Source of the DNA: an uncultured Gammaproteobacteria bacterium | GTDB taxonomy: Bacteria > Pseudomonadota > Gammaproteobacteria > GCA-001735895 | Length of the DNA stretch: 64,000 nt | NCBI GenBank assembly: GCA_913061315.1 | Contig: CAJXUC010000002.1 | Span: 62,001-126,000, forward strand | Direction of reading: 5' to 3' | In this document: in pieces, positions 1 through 11,063 of the stretch | Position numbering within the stretch: the first letter of the stretch is position 1 | Layout of the letters: each line of letters opens with the position of its first letter | The notes under the pieces: model-generated | Databases searched by the model: none | What the model saw: only the letters and a program-made list of their open reading frames with translations | What the model was told of the DNA's origin: nothing | Position numbers and translations under genes: made by a program

Positions 1-138
1 TTAACCTTCGCTCTATTATCTATAGCGTGTTTCGGGATAGGTTACTGGTGGCGCTTATTTAAACCTTACACATGGCATGACAAGCTCAGTCAAACGCGCA
101 TTATCAGCCTCTCAGAGCTTCCTAAGGAACAACAGTAG
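1..138 (+). CDS. C-terminal fragment of a membrane protein, probably RDD family (truncated by window start)
   Basis: Frame 1 is open from base 1 to TAG at 136-138: ...LLSIACFGIGYWWRLFKPYTWHDKLSQTRIISLSELPKEQQ*. The KPYTWHDKLSQTRI tail is RDD-like and the location beside lptG is typical. Confidence 0.55.
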   Translation, partial: LTFALLSIACFGIGYWWRLFKPYTWHDKLSQTRIISLSELPKEQQ

Positions 139-151
139 CTTAACAAAAATT

Positions 152-1219
152 TTATGAGTTTGCTTTTCTATATAGCAAATAGATAGACAGTATAAAAAAT
201 AATACAGTCGGCGCTATAGCATTTATAACTGGTAATAGGTTGATTTGAATACCAAACTGAGTAATTAAACGACTGGTTACAAAATAAGTAAGTCCTAACA
301 AAATACCAATAATTAAGCGCTGCCCAGTATTACCTTGACGTTGAGAACCAAGCACAAAAGGCACCGCTAAAAGACACATGACTATAACCGTTAATGGTGC
401 AAAAACTTTTTGCCAAAAGGTTAAGCTTTCGACCGAGTTATCTAGATTATTTTTAACTAAGAATGTTTTATAGTCATATAAGTCAACACTCGACATCCGT
501 CGCGGCTCGATCAACAAAGCATCCAGCAGTTTATTTGAAATTTTTCCTGTATAAATTAACTCATCAAAGCTTTCATTCTGAACTGAATCCTGTCTATATA
601 TAAGAGATCTTACCGTCTCTAATCTCCATTGATCCTCTGTTAGAATTGCCGTTTTGGCAATTAAGGTTTGAACCAGCTTACCGTCTTCATCTAGCCCATA
701 TATCTCTATGCCTTCCGCCCGACCACCAGGTCTAAGCAAATTAATGTGAATCACCTGATTGGCATCTTTAATCCATATACCTTTTTTCCCAATGATTGCC
801 GGCGTATTAGTAATCGCCGAAGTCCTGCTTGCTCGCGCAGAAGTTTCACTTACAGGGACGACAAAATCAGCAACTAAAAACGTTAAAAACGCTAACAAAA
901 TAGCGGACAAAATGACCGAGCGTAACAAACCAGCGACAGACACCCCAGACGCCTGCATGGCAATTATCTCGCTGTTACTTGCTAACCCACCTAGACTCAA
1001 GATAGTGCCAATTAAAACCGCCAACGGCATAAATTCGACCACCTTGCCAGGTATACGCAGAACGATATATTCACCAATATGCACCATATTGTAATAACCT
1101 CGCCCTATGTCATCTAGCTCACCAATGAAAATAAAGAATAGACTAATGCTAACTAGAACCAATAGGGTCAAAACAACACCTTGAATGATGCGGCCTAAAA
1201 TGTAGCGACCTAAAATCAC
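152..1219 (-). CDS. lptG: LPS export ABC transporter permease LptG
   Basis: YjgP/YjgQ-type protein paired with lptF. The GTG start at 1219 (MILGRYILGRIIQGVVL) overlaps the lptF stop by 4 nt; the ORF track start at 1312 is an over-extension. Confidence 0.9.
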   Translation of the reverse strand: MILGRYILGRIIQGVVLTLLVLVSISLFFIFIGELDDIGRGYYNMVHIGEYIVLRIPGKVVEFMPLAVLIGTILSLGGLASNSEIIAMQASGVSVAGLLRSVILSAILLAFLTFLVADFVVPVSETSARASRTSAITNTPAIIGKKGIWIKDANQVIHINLLRPGGRAEGIEIYGLDEDGKLVQTLIAKTAILTEDQWRLETVRSLIYRQDSVQNESFDELIYTGKISNKLLDALLIEPRRMSSVDLYDYKTFLVKNNLDNSVESLTFWQKVFAPLTVIVMCLLAVPFVLGSQRQGNTGQRLIIGILLGLTYFVTSRLITQFGIQINLLPVINAIAPTVLFFILSIYLLYRKANS

Positions 1220-2337
1220 CGACTGAGTACTCTTCGATGTAACACAAATCCTCGACCTGCTTTGACTAACAATATAATCGTTAAACCTATAAAAATTAAA
1301 TGTATCCACCAAAAATTTAACATTAAAGGAATATTACCTTGTTCAAGCTGAGATCGGCCAAAGGCCATCAGATTAAAGTAAGCAATATAAACCAACAACG
1401 CATAGCCAATTTTTCCGAACTGTCCTTTTCTGGGAGCAACATAAGAAAGAGGCACCGCTAACAGCGCCAACACTATTAACACTAAAGGAATTGATATGCG
1501 CCACATTAGCTCCACTTTGTCTTTCAATTCGGTTGAACGCCATAGCAATGCGGGTGGTTTTTCTCGTTCACGTATTCTGTATGAATCACTGACAACCTTT
1601 TTGGCTATTAATATTCCATGTTGTTTAAATTGTATAACTTTGACATTCTTTTTTCCGAGCTCTAACTCTGTTCTTTCGCCAGGTCCAACCACCAAAAATA
1701 AATCTCCAGTAATTTCATCTATTTTATGCCGTCCTGATTTTGCCGTTTCTAAAGCTCTGGTTTTTTCTGTCGACTGGCTAATTATGACATTATGCAAAAC
1801 TTGTTTGTCTTCACTAATTGACTCCATAAAAAATACATGGGCACCACTTTTACTTTGATTAAACTGACCAGCCTTAACCTGATTAAATTCATGTATATTC
1901 TTGCTATTAGAAACTATGGATTGGGCGCTGCGCTGTACCGATGAATTTAACCAAACACTGGTAAATGCGTTGAGAATAAAAACAGGCAAGATAACGAGAA
2001 GTATGGATTTATAAAACTGCCAGTAACCCATGCCACAAGCGTTCATAACTGAAATTTCATGATCTTTATACAATCGACCAAAAGCGAAAACGATACCCAG
2101 AAAAAAGCTAATAGGTAGCAATAATGTAAAAATTTTGACTGATTGACTCAACAATACGGGCCAAAGTGCTTGCTGTGGGATTTCGCCATCGGCAACATCA
2201 GCCAACAATCGACCTAAAGAATTACTCATTAAGATAATAAAAAGTATAAGAACTGTTGCACAACTGCATTTCAGCACTTCAAAACTAATATAACGAGTAA
2301 TAATATTGGGAATAAAAAAAATTATGATTGCTCGCAG
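1216..2337 (-). CDS. lptF: LPS export ABC transporter permease LptF; start codon uncertain
   Basis: LptF-type sequence (VADGEIPQQALW, FAFGRLYKDHEISVMNACGMG). The conserved N-terminus (IITRYISFEVLK) lies upstream of the first GTG at 2277. The frame is open to a TAA at 2338-2340 with no ATG/GTG/TTG; CTG at 2337 or an AUU are candidates. Confidence 0.88.
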   Translation of the reverse strand: MRAIIIFFIPNIITRYISFEVLKCSCATVLILFIILMSNSLGRLLADVADGEIPQQALWPVLLSQSVKIFTLLLPISFFLGIVFAFGRLYKDHEISVMNACGMGYWQFYKSILLVILPVFILNAFTSVWLNSSVQRSAQSIVSNSKNIHEFNQVKAGQFNQSKSGAHVFFMESISEDKQVLHNVIISQSTEKTRALETAKSGRHKIDEITGDLFLVVGPGERTELELGKKNVKVIQFKQHGILIAKKVVSDSYRIREREKPPALLWRSTELKDKVELMWRISIPLVLIVLALLAVPLSYVAPRKGQFGKIGYALLVYIAYFNLMAFGRSQLEQGNIPLMLNFWWIHLIFIGLTIILLVKAGRGFVLHRRVLSR

Positions 2338-2674
2338 TTAGTATTCATTTCAGTAACCAACTAAGGTTGTAGTTCATAAAAAAATGAACTTATAGTCATG
2401 GTTTAGCATTGATTTAAGACAATGTTAAAAATATCATTCACTGTTAGAAGCCCCTTCTATTTTGCAATTAGGAGGCCATTAATACTTAGAATTTACATTA
2501 ATTGGTCTGATTAGTAATGTAAAATGACATTATCAGCAAGCATATTAGACTCAGTTTAAATTAATAAAGATAAACCCGGACTGAATTATCCGACAAAATT
2601 AGCACTTTTGGCTGGTTTTTTTTTCTTCTTCACGTATCTTATCTCGTTATCAATATTATCACATCGGAATATTT

Positions 2675-4162
2675 ATGGATTTCAATTTTAAAACTGGTTC
2701 ACCTGAAAAGCAACGAAGTGCATGTTTAATCATTGCGGTGTCACATCCACAGAAATTATCGTCGGCTGGACACGCAGTTGACAAAGCAAGCGATGGATTC
2801 TTGTCTCAAATTATTAGGCAGGGTGACATGGATGGCAAAGCAGGTCAGACCTTATTATTACACAATGTATCAGGCACATTGGCTGATCGCATTTTACTAA
2901 TTGGTATCGGTAAAGAAACAGATTTAAACGAGCGTTCTTTTAGTCGCGTAATCGCCAGTGTACAGAGTGCACTAGCTAATTCGGGTGCAACCGATGCTTA
3001 TAGCTGCCTTAGTGAAATCGCCGTCGGCAGCCATGATATTGATTGGAATATACGTCACACCGTTATGAAGCTTGGTAATGGCGAATATAAGTTCGACCAA
3101 ATGAAAAGCATCAAAGCGGAAAAGAAAAAAGGATTAAAGAAATTCACAATTCATCTCTCTAGCCGCAGTGCAATGAAAAAAGCTGAAATAGCAATATCTC
3201 AGGGAATCGCCATTACTGCAGGAATGGACATGGCCCGGGACTTAGGCAACTTACCTGGAAATGTGTGTACTCCCAGCTATATCGCTAAACAAGCAAAGCA
3301 ATTGGCGAAAGGCAACAAACAGCTCAAGGTCGAAGTCCTTGAAGAAGCCGATATGCGAAAGCTCAAAATGGGCTCACTTTTATCGGTAGGTATGGGCAGT
3401 CGCGAGCCAGCTAAACTGGTATCAATCGAATATAAGGGCGGTAAGGCAAAAGATAAGCCCATTGTGTTGGTCGGCAAAGGCGTGACGTTTGATACGGGCG
3501 GCATATCATTAAAAGGTGGCGCTGGCATGGATGAAATGAAATATGATATGTGTGGTGCGGCATCCGTCCTTGGCACCATAAGCGCCATCGCCGAACTAAA
3601 ACTAGCCATAAATGTAGTTGGCATCGTTCCAACTACAGAAAACATGCCGGATGGCCTTGCAACTAAACCTGGCGATATTGTGACCAGCATGTCGGGACAA
3701 ACAATAGAAGTGCTTAACACAGACGCTGAAGGCAGGCTAATATTGTGTGATGCCCTTACCTATGCAGCGAAATTTAATCCACTATATGTGATCGACATTG
3801 CAACTCTAACGGGAGCCTGCATTGTTGCTTTAGGTAAAGTGCCGTCTGCGGTACTTGGAAATGATGAAACGTTGATTAACAGCCTAATAGCTTCAGGCAA
3901 GACTATCGAAGATAAATTGTGGGAGTTGCCGCTTTGGGATGAATATCAAGAGCAGCTTGATAGTAACTTTGCAGATATTGCCAATATTGGTGGTAGGGAT
4001 GCAGGTACGATTACTGCAGCTTGCTTCCTTTCTCGCTTCACTAAAAAGTATAAATGGGCGCATCTCGATATTGCAGGTACCGCCTGGAAATCTGGCGCAG
4101 AGAAAGGAGCCACAGGTCGTCCAGTGCCGCTACTAACTCAATTTATCCTTGACCATTGCTGA
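2675..4162 (+). CDS. pepA: Leucyl aminopeptidase (M17 family)
   Basis: M17 motifs VGKGVTFDTGGISLK and NTDAEGRLILCDALTYA. Confidence 0.96.
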   Translation: MDFNFKTGSPEKQRSACLIIAVSHPQKLSSAGHAVDKASDGFLSQIIRQGDMDGKAGQTLLLHNVSGTLADRILLIGIGKETDLNERSFSRVIASVQSALANSGATDAYSCLSEIAVGSHDIDWNIRHTVMKLGNGEYKFDQMKSIKAEKKKGLKKFTIHLSSRSAMKKAEIAISQGIAITAGMDMARDLGNLPGNVCTPSYIAKQAKQLAKGNKQLKVEVLEEADMRKLKMGSLLSVGMGSREPAKLVSIEYKGGKAKDKPIVLVGKGVTFDTGGISLKGGAGMDEMKYDMCGAASVLGTISAIAELKLAINVVGIVPTTENMPDGLATKPGDIVTSMSGQTIEVLNTDAEGRLILCDALTYAAKFNPLYVIDIATLTGACIVALGKVPSAVLGNDETLINSLIASGKTIEDKLWELPLWDEYQEQLDSNFADIANIGGRDAGTITAACFLSRFTKKYKWAHLDIAGTAWKSGAEKGATGRPVPLLTQFILDHC

Positions 4163-4194
4163 GCTATTATAACTAAGGGCTGATATCCATCACC

Positions 4195-4617
4195 ATGACA
4201 CGCGTCGACTTTTATCAATTGAACCCAAAACAACACAACTCGGATCGTGTTGTTTGTCAACTGTGTCAAAAGGCTTACGACAAAAATCAAAAGACACTAT
4301 TGCTAACGCAAAGTTCACAACAAACGGCTTATCTTGAGGAACAACTATGGATCTTCGATGAGGATAGTTTCCTTCCCCATGATTCTGATTTTAAGGGAGA
4401 GTCTAATGCTTTCCTATCGCCTATATTGATCCATAATCAGCCCGACCCTCAAGGTGAACGGCAGCTTCTGATAAACTTGTCATTGTCGATACCCTTTTAT
4501 TTTGCACAGTTTGAACGGGTAATCGAGCTGGTCACCGAAGACAACAAAAAGAGTGCACGAGAGCATTATGCCTTTTATAAAGAGCGTGGTTATCCACTTA
4601 ACCATCACACGCTTTAA
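4195..4617 (+). CDS. holC: DNA polymerase III subunit chi
   Basis: HolC-like sequence (FYQL..., LLTQSSQQTAYLEEQLWIFDEDSFLPH) located between pepA and valS. Confidence 0.9.
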   Translation: MTRVDFYQLNPKQHNSDRVVCQLCQKAYDKNQKTLLLTQSSQQTAYLEEQLWIFDEDSFLPHDSDFKGESNAFLSPILIHNQPDPQGERQLLINLSLSIPFYFAQFERVIELVTEDNKKSAREHYAFYKERGYPLNHHTL

Positions 4618-4648
4618 CTCATCTCTGATAACTCATACCCTATAGCTT

Positions 4649-4960
4649 ATGCTTAAAAGTGATCACATTCCCGTTTTGACCGATTTGATCGAGAAAGGCA
4701 CTGACATTAAACTGACTGAGCTCGAGCATAACGAAGATTTAATTGTAGGGGCAAACCGTCGTGAAGAACCACATATTAATGTAGCCCAACTTTATTTTAA
4801 GGAAGAGATTGAGGCTGAAGCTGGACCAACTAGCCCCACTTTTACGAATGATGATGATTTAGAAAAAACAATTCAAAACATACTTAACGAGCATATGAAA
4901 CAAATTTTGACAGAAATTAAATTAGCTATCCAAAAAACTGGTAAGTCGTCTTTCGATTGA
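4649..4960 (+). CDS. Small hypothetical protein between holC and valS
   Basis: 103 aa ORF, co-directional, starting about 30 nt after holC; acidic middle and probable helical C-terminus. No domain recognised. Confidence 0.65.
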   Translation: MLKSDHIPVLTDLIEKGTDIKLTELEHNEDLIVGANRREEPHINVAQLYFKEEIEAEAGPTSPTFTNDDDLEKTIQNILNEHMKQILTEIKLAIQKTGKSSFD

Positions 4961-5107
4961 ATTTTCAAACCTTTTATTTATAGTGGTGACCTTAAAAAAG
5001 CTTACGCGTTTTTCCTTTTTAACAATCTTTGGCATCGGACTGAGTTGATTATTATTGATGATCAACTGAAATTAGGCTGCTTTATTTGAAGCCCATTGGA
5101 GTTCAAT

Positions 5108-6139
5108 ATGGACAATTTTCTAGCGACAAGTCTACCCATTATTCAATCTCCAATGGCAGGCGTTCAGAACAGCACACTGACTATTGCTGTATCTTCGGCC
5201 GGAGGCCTTGGCTCCCTGCCCTGCGCATTGTTAAGTATTGAAGAACTTCAAATCGAACTAAATGTCTTAGCACAAAATAACAATAGACCCTTTAATGCCA
5301 ATTTTTTCTGCCATCAGCCTCCCAAAATTAACCCCGAACGTGAAGCAAAATGGCGGTTAGAACTTAAACCTTTTTTTACTGAACTTGGCATGGATATTGG
5401 TAACATTCCAACAGAACCTAATCATCAACCATTCAATCATCAAATGGCAGATGTACTCGAGGTTTATAAACCACCTGTCATTAGCTTTCACTTTGGATTA
5501 CCGTCAGCTGATCTGGTAAAACGAGTCAAAAGTTGGGGTTCCACTATTATTAGTTCTGCAACAACTGTCGCAGAAGCCCAATGGCTGGAAGCCAATGGTG
5601 CTGACGCTATCATTGCACAAGGACTTGAAGCTGGAGGGCATCGCGGTATGTTTCTGTCAGAAGACTTGACCACACAGATCGGTACATTTTCGTTGTTACC
5701 CCAAATCATCAAAAAAGTAAGGATACCCGTTATCGCAGCAGGAGGTATTTCAGATGCAGTCAGTGTCTCGGCAGCAATCTCACTCGGAGCGAGTGCCGTT
5801 CAGGTCGGGACTGCGTATTTACTCTGCACTGAAACTGACACTAGTCAAATACACCGGGCAGCCATAAAAAGTGACGCATCACATCACACAGCGATTACCA
5901 ACCTTTTTTCTGGCCGACCCGCCCGCAGTATTGTCAATCGTGTAATGACTGAAATTGGTCCAATCAACCAAAATACACCGGAATTTCCACTAGCCTTAAC
6001 TGCAATTAGAGCACTTAAAAAGCAAACTGAAATAGCTGGTATTGGTGACTTTTCGTCTCTATGGTGCGGGCAAAATGCTACCGGCTGTCGAGAAATTTCT
6101 GCATCAGAGATGACACGATCTTTAGCTACCAAACTTTAA
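5108..6139 (+). CDS. Nitronate monooxygenase / 2-nitropropane dioxygenase family flavoprotein
   Basis: PIIQSPMAGVQ..., QGLEAGGHRG, PVIAAGGISDA and GASAVQVGTAYL motifs. ATG at 5108. Confidence 0.9.
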   Translation: MDNFLATSLPIIQSPMAGVQNSTLTIAVSSAGGLGSLPCALLSIEELQIELNVLAQNNNRPFNANFFCHQPPKINPEREAKWRLELKPFFTELGMDIGNIPTEPNHQPFNHQMADVLEVYKPPVISFHFGLPSADLVKRVKSWGSTIISSATTVAEAQWLEANGADAIIAQGLEAGGHRGMFLSEDLTTQIGTFSLLPQIIKKVRIPVIAAGGISDAVSVSAAISLGASAVQVGTAYLLCTETDTSQIHRAAIKSDASHHTAITNLFSGRPARSIVNRVMTEIGPINQNTPEFPLALTAIRALKKQTEIAGIGDFSSLWCGQNATGCREISASEMTRSLATKL

Positions 6140-6245
6140 GAAGACTTTAATCGCCTGCCTTTTAGAAAATCGTGCATTCATCATTCATTCTTGGATAGCC
6201 CCTGTGTATAATCCCGAACTACTTTATTGACTGATCTGCATTACC

Positions 6246-9029
6246 ATGGAAAAAACCTATAACCCACAAGCTATCGAAGAAACCTGGTACCAACACTGGG
6301 AAGATAGAGGTTATTTTAAAGCACAAAGCCAATCTGATAAAGAATCTGATAACGAAGGTAACCCCTATTGCATCGTGATACCGCCGCCAAATGTGACAGG
6401 TAGCCTGCATATGGGCCATGCCTTCCAAGACACTATCATGGATGCCTTAACGCGTTATCACCGAATGAAGGGTGACAATACATTATGGCAGCCCGGCACA
6501 GACCATGCAGGCATCGCCACCCAAATGGTGGTCGAACGTCAGCTCAGTGCTGAAGGTAAAACCAGACATGATTTAGGCCGGGATGCGTTCATTGACCGTA
6601 TATGGAAGTGGAAGGAAGAGTCTGGTGGCACAATTACAAAACAACTTCGTCGCATGGGTGCATCACCTGATTGGAGTCGAGAACGCTTCACCATGGATGA
6701 TGGCTTATCCGAGGCAGTTCAAAAGGTTTTCATTAAGCTTCACGAAGAAAATTTAATTTATCGCGGCAAAAGGCTGGTCAACTGGGATCCCGTTTTACAT
6801 ACCGCCGTATCTGACCTTGAAGTAGTTTCTGAAGAAGAAAACGGTCATCTCTGGCATATGCGTTACCCCATTGCGGGTGAAGATGGCTTTATAACCGTTG
6901 CCACCACTCGGCCTGAAACAATGCTGGGTGACTCCGCTGTCGCCATTCATCCAGATGACTCACGCTATGCCCATCTGCTCGGTAAACGCATCGAATTACC
7001 ACTTACCGGCCGGACTATTCCTGTCATTGCCGATGATTATGTTGACCCAGAATTTGGTTCGGGTTGCGTCAAAATTACACCTGCTCATGATTTTAATGAT
7101 TATGAAATGGGTAAACGGCACGATCTTGAAATGATTAATATCCTAACCAATGATGCCAAGATTAATGATGTTGCACCAGAAAAGTATCAGGGTATGGATC
7201 GCTTTGTCGCCCGTAAAGCCATCTTAAAAGATCTAGATGCGCTGGGCTTAATTGAAAAGATCGTTGATCATAAATTGATGGTGCCTAGGGGTGATCGAAC
7301 AGGTTCAATCATCGAGCCCTATCTCACTGATCAATGGTACGTGCGGGTCGAGCCATTAGCAAAGCCGGCCATCGAAGCAGTCAAAAATGGCAACATTAAG
7401 TTTGTACCTGAAAATTGGTCAAAGACCTATTTCAACTGGATGGACAATATTCAGGACTGGTGTATCTCACGTCAAATTTGGTGGGGACATCGGATTCCTG
7501 CCTGGTATGATAATGTAGGGAATATCTATGTCGCAGAAAATATTGACGCTGTTCGCGTTAAATATGACCTACCCGAGGACCTTGAACTCATTCAGGACGA
7601 AGACGTTCTCGACACTTGGTTTTCATCCGCTCTTTGGCCTTTTAGTACATTAGGATGGCCCAATGGCGATGACGAAGCACTCAAGGCTTTTTACCCAACT
7701 AGCGTTTTAGTGACTGGCTTCGACATAATCTTTTTTTGGGTTGCAAGGATGATTATGTTTGGGCTTAAATTCATGGACGAAGTCCCGTTTAAAGAAGTCT
7801 ATATACATGGCCTCGTGCGTGATGCTGAAGGCAACAAAATGTCGAAGTCTAAGGGCAACGTGCTCGACCCACTCGACTTAATCGATGGCATTACTTTAGA
7901 CGCTCTCGTCGAGAAACGCACTAAAGGTCTAATGCAACCCGACATGGCTCCAACGATTATAGCTTCAACTAAAAAGCACTTTCCAGATGGCATTCCTGCA
8001 TTTGGAACCGATGCACTGCGCTTTACCTTTGCTGCACTAGCAACCACCGGGCGCGATATTCGTTTCGATTTGGGTCGCATCGAAGGTTACCGTAACTTTT
8101 GCAACAAAATCTGGAATGCGACACGTTATGTGCTGCAAAACACCGAAGACCAAGATTGTAGCGTCGGTGAAACGTCGCTAGCAGATCAGTGGATTCTGGC
8201 TCGCTTACAACAGGTTGTGGCTGATACTACCCAGCACATTGAATGTTACCGATTTGACTTGGTATCCCGAGACCTATATGAATTTGTCTGGAATGACTAC
8301 TGCGACTGGTATATCGAATTATCAAAACCCGTGCTTTATTCCGACAACTATAGCCCGGCACAAAAGACAGCTGCGCGACATACATTAGTTAACGTACTCG
8401 AATCCATCCTGCGATTACTGCACCCAATCATGCCCTATATCACTGAAGAATTATGGCAACGAGTAGCGCCCATAGCAAAGATCGATGAAGAGACCATCAT
8501 GCTATGTCAATACCCAAAGTCAGATGCCAGTCTAATCAATAAAGCTGTCATTACTGACCTTGAATGGGTTAAACAATTTATTATGGGGGTGCGCCAAATT
8601 CGTTCTGAAATGGATATCAAGCCAGGAAAGCCATTGCCCGTATTATGCCAAAACGGCAGCGATCAAGATCAAACCAGACTCATGCAAAATCAAAATTTGC
8701 TAAAGTCACTTGCCAAGCTTGAATCAATTAGCTGGCTGAACGAAGGTGAGCCAGCAGCTGAATCAGCCACCTCAATCGTTGGCGACATGAGCCTACTCAT
8801 TCCACTGGCTGGATTAATCGACAAGGATGTCGAGCTTGCAAGACTCAACAAAAATATTCAAAAATTTGAACAAGAAGCTAAGCGAATTGAATCAAAGCTA
8901 GGCAATGATGGTTTTGTTTCCAAAGCACCAGAGGCCGTTGTCAATAAAGAAAAAGAAAAGCTCAGCGAAGCTAAATCAGCTTTAGCCAGTTTTCAGGCTC
9001 AAGCCGATAAAATTAAATTATTGCCGTAG
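6246..9029 (+). CDS. valS: Valyl-tRNA synthetase
   Basis: 927 aa class I aa[16 protein letters not shown] (HIGH-type) and [13 protein letters not shown] (KMSKS); C-terminal coiled-coil. Confidence 0.98.
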   Translation: MEKTYNPQAIEETWYQHWEDRGYFKAQSQSDKESDNEGNPYCIVIPPPNVTGSLHMGHAFQDTIMDALTRYHRMKGDNTLWQPGTDHAGIATQMVVERQLSAEGKTRHDLGRDAFIDRIWKWKEESGGTITKQLRRMGASPDWSRERFTMDDGLSEAVQKVFIKLHEENLIYRGKRLVNWDPVLHTAVSDLEVVSEEENGHLWHMRYPIAGEDGFITVATTRPETMLGDSAVAIHPDDSRYAHLLGKRIELPLTGRTIPVIADDYVDPEFGSGCVKITPAHDFNDYEMGKRHDLEMINILTNDAKINDVAPEKYQGMDRFVARKAILKDLDALGLIEKIVDHKLMVPRGDRTGSIIEPYLTDQWYVRVEPLAKPAIEAVKNGNIKFVPENWSKTYFNWMDNIQDWCISRQIWWGHRIPAWYDNVGNIYVAENIDAVRVKYDLPEDLELIQDEDVLDTWFSSALWPFSTLGWPNGDDEALKAFYPTSVLVTGFDIIFFWVARMIMFGLKFMDEVPFKEVYIHGLVRDAEGNKMSKSKGNVLDPLDLIDGITLDALVEKRTKGLMQPDMAPTIIASTKKHFPDGIPAFGTDALRFTFAALATTGRDIRFDLGRIEGYRNFCNKIWNATRYVLQNTEDQDCSVGETSLADQWILARLQQVVADTTQHIECYRFDLVSRDLYEFVWNDYCDWYIELSKPVLYSDNYSPAQKTAARHTLVNVLESILRLLHPIMPYITEELWQRVAPIAKIDEETIMLCQYPKSDASLINKAVITDLEWVKQFIMGVRQIRSEMDIKPGKPLPVLCQNGSDQDQTRLMQNQNLLKSLAKLESISWLNEGEPAAESATSIVGDMSLLIPLAGLIDKDVELARLNKNIQKFEQEAKRIESKLGNDGFVSKAPEAVVNKEKEKLSEAKSALASFQAQADKIKLLP

Positions 9030-9060
9030 TTTTCTAATAGGCCACCGTTGGAGTAGAAAC

Positions 9061-9092
9061 TATATGTTGCGATTGCATTATCGCAACATATA
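9061..9092. terminator. Perfect 12-bp inverted repeat downstream of valS (possible terminator or stabilising hairpin)
   Basis: TATATGTTGCGA-TTGCATTA-TCGCAACATATA. No T-tract on the + strand, so the terminator role is uncertain. Confidence 0.45.
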
Positions 9093-9404
9093 AATTCGTT
9101 AAGACCAAGTATCTAACGAAGACTAACAAACATGAGTCACATATTTATTACTTCAGTTTTGTCGGTTTAGTAAATCAATCCTACGGATCTATGGTAAACA
9201 CCATATGTCGACCAATCGGGTTAAGATAAGCATTGAAATTCAATGTTGAAATGTCGCGACTTTTGAACCAATGTCTCAATATCAGCCTTTTCTATTTCAT
9301 CACATAAACCGTTATCGTTTGCCTCTCGGCCTTACTCGTGCTTCTGGGTCGAAAAAATAAGCTATAATCATTCTAGTCACCTCAAAACAAGCTCCAAATG
9401 TCAT

Positions 9405-9887
9405 ATGAAAATAAATAATAAGTCTGTTGTGCAATATCACTACACATTGACCGACGAAACTGCAGCGCTACTGGAATCAACGTTAGGTGGTGAACCACCT
9501 GTTTACCTGCATGGAGCGGGTAACATCATCAGTGGCCTGGAAACAGCCATGGAAGGGAAAAGCAAAGGTGATAAGTTCTCTGTAACTCTGACGTCCGAGC
9601 AAGGTTTTGGACGGCACAAAGCTGGTCAGATAGAACGTATGTCGGTAAAGCACTTCCGCGGTGCAAAGAAGTGGAAGGTAGGCATGATAGCCACTATTGA
9701 TGCAGATCACGGAGCGAAAAAGGTGACTATTGTAAAAATAGGCAAGTTCATGGCTGATGTTGATGTTAACCATCCTTATGCAGGCAAGACCTTAATTTTT
9801 GAAATTGAGATTGCAGATGTGCGTGCTGCAACCGATGAAGAATTAGCGCACAGGCATGTTCATGGACCAGGCGGGCATCACCATTAA
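9405..9887 (+). CDS. slyD: SlyD-like FKBP-type peptidyl-prolyl cis-trans isomerase
   Basis: FKBP + IF-domain layout (IISGLETAMEGKSKGD..., NHPYAGKTLIFEIEIADVRAAT) and His-rich tail HRHVHGPGGHHH. Confidence 0.9.
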   Translation: MKINNKSVVQYHYTLTDETAALLESTLGGEPPVYLHGAGNIISGLETAMEGKSKGDKFSVTLTSEQGFGRHKAGQIERMSVKHFRGAKKWKVGMIATIDADHGAKKVTIVKIGKFMADVDVNHPYAGKTLIFEIEIADVRAATDEELAHRHVHGPGGHHH

Positions 9888-9936
9888 ATACATTATTAAA
9901 AGACTCATCTATATTTGACGCTAGATTTGAAGAATA

Positions 9937-10794
9937 TTATCTGGACTCCAAAAGCGCCCAAAACTCTGCGGGTGCAGGTGTTTCAAATGTCAGCAACTGT
10001 TCAGTGCCCGGCTTAACGACACACAGCTGTAAAGCATGCAAACCCATTTGTTCACCCGCTTTACCATATCGTTGATCACCCACTACTGGATGTCCAAGCC
10101 ATGCCAAATGAGCCCTTATTTGATGTTGGCGGCCCGTCTCTAGCTTTACCCTTAAAAGTGTTCTGCGCCCAACACTTCGTTCAGTCGTAAAATGTGTCAC
10201 CGCATGCTTTGCATCTGGATGCTCACCAACATGCATTTGGTATATTGTTGAATCGAGACGTAATGGCTGATCAATCGTTGCCTGCTCAGGCTCTGGCCGA
10301 CCTTCAACAATGGCAAGATAAGTTTTCTCTGCCTCATCCCAGTTATCCATTACCGCCTCACGCACCTCTTTCGACAGTGCAAACAACATAACACCTGAAG
10401 TTGCACGATCAATTCGATTCACTGGCCACAGCTTAATCGAATGGTTACTTCGACCTAGCTGCGCTCGCAATATGCCTAACGCATGCAGCTCACTATCCTC
10501 CCCAGAGCCTACCGACAATAAACCCGCAGGCTTATTGATAGCAACCAAATCATGATCTTCATAAAGAATATCGATCTGTGGTCGAGCGTTTGAGGGCCCC
10601 CGTGGCGCGGCTTCGACATTGACTTGATCATTTGGTAGTAATTCAAAACTATGGTGCGTTATTGGCTCTCCATTGACATGAACACAGCCACTTTTAAGGC
10701 GTTGCTTGACCGTACTCCTTGACCAGCCTTGCAGCTCTTCAAAGAGAAATGGAAGCAGTGTCGTGTTTGTCTTGACCTTTAATCTGTCTGACAT
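9937..10794 (-). CDS. RluA-family 23S/tRNA pseudouridine synthase with S4-like N-terminus
   Basis: RIDRATSGVMLFA catalytic motif; ETGRQHQIRAHLAWLGHPVVGDQRYG. Confidence 0.93.
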   Translation of the reverse strand: MSDRLKVKTNTTLLPFLFEELQGWSRSTVKQRLKSGCVHVNGEPITHHSFELLPNDQVNVEAAPRGPSNARPQIDILYEDHDLVAINKPAGLLSVGSGEDSELHALGILRAQLGRSNHSIKLWPVNRIDRATSGVMLFALSKEVREAVMDNWDEAEKTYLAIVEGRPEPEQATIDQPLRLDSTIYQMHVGEHPDAKHAVTHFTTERSVGRRTLLRVKLETGRQHQIRAHLAWLGHPVVGDQRYGKAGEQMGLHALQLCVVKPGTEQLLTFETPAPAEFWALLESR

Positions 10795-11063
10795 AATAAA
10801 TCGCCTTATGTGAACTCAATATTTCAAGCGGAGTATGGGAGCGTTAATCCGACTTGTAAATATAGTTTGACCCTCTCACCCCCAGTTATTTTAGAATTTG
10901 TTATTGACCTTGCACTAATTCACTTTAACGCTCTTACCTAGGTATCGAATCCTGTCGATTAAAAATGTAGTTTGAAATTTCGAGATTATCTAATACTGTT
11001 TTGGCCCCAAAGATTAGTTTTTAAAACGTTATTTTTAATGAATGATAAAGACCCATCAACCTG

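Noticed and set aside
759-1094. 111-aa + strand ORF within lptG
   Set aside because: Shadow ORF of the lptG coding strand.
1220-1312. N-terminal extension of LptG in the ORF track
   Set aside because: Overlaps the lptF 3' end; the family start MILGRYILGR with GTG at 1219 gives a 4-nt overlap.
3277-3720. 147-aa antisense ORF inside pepA (plus similar antisense ORFs such as 23791-24315, 28381-28662, 50762-51076, 58641-58934)
   Set aside because: All are fully overlapped by well-supported genes on the other strand, have unnatural composition and no recognisable motif; typical shadow ORFs.
9340-9368. Possible sigma70 promoter before slyD (TATAAT at 9363-9368)
   Set aside because: Good -10 but no convincing -35; not called.
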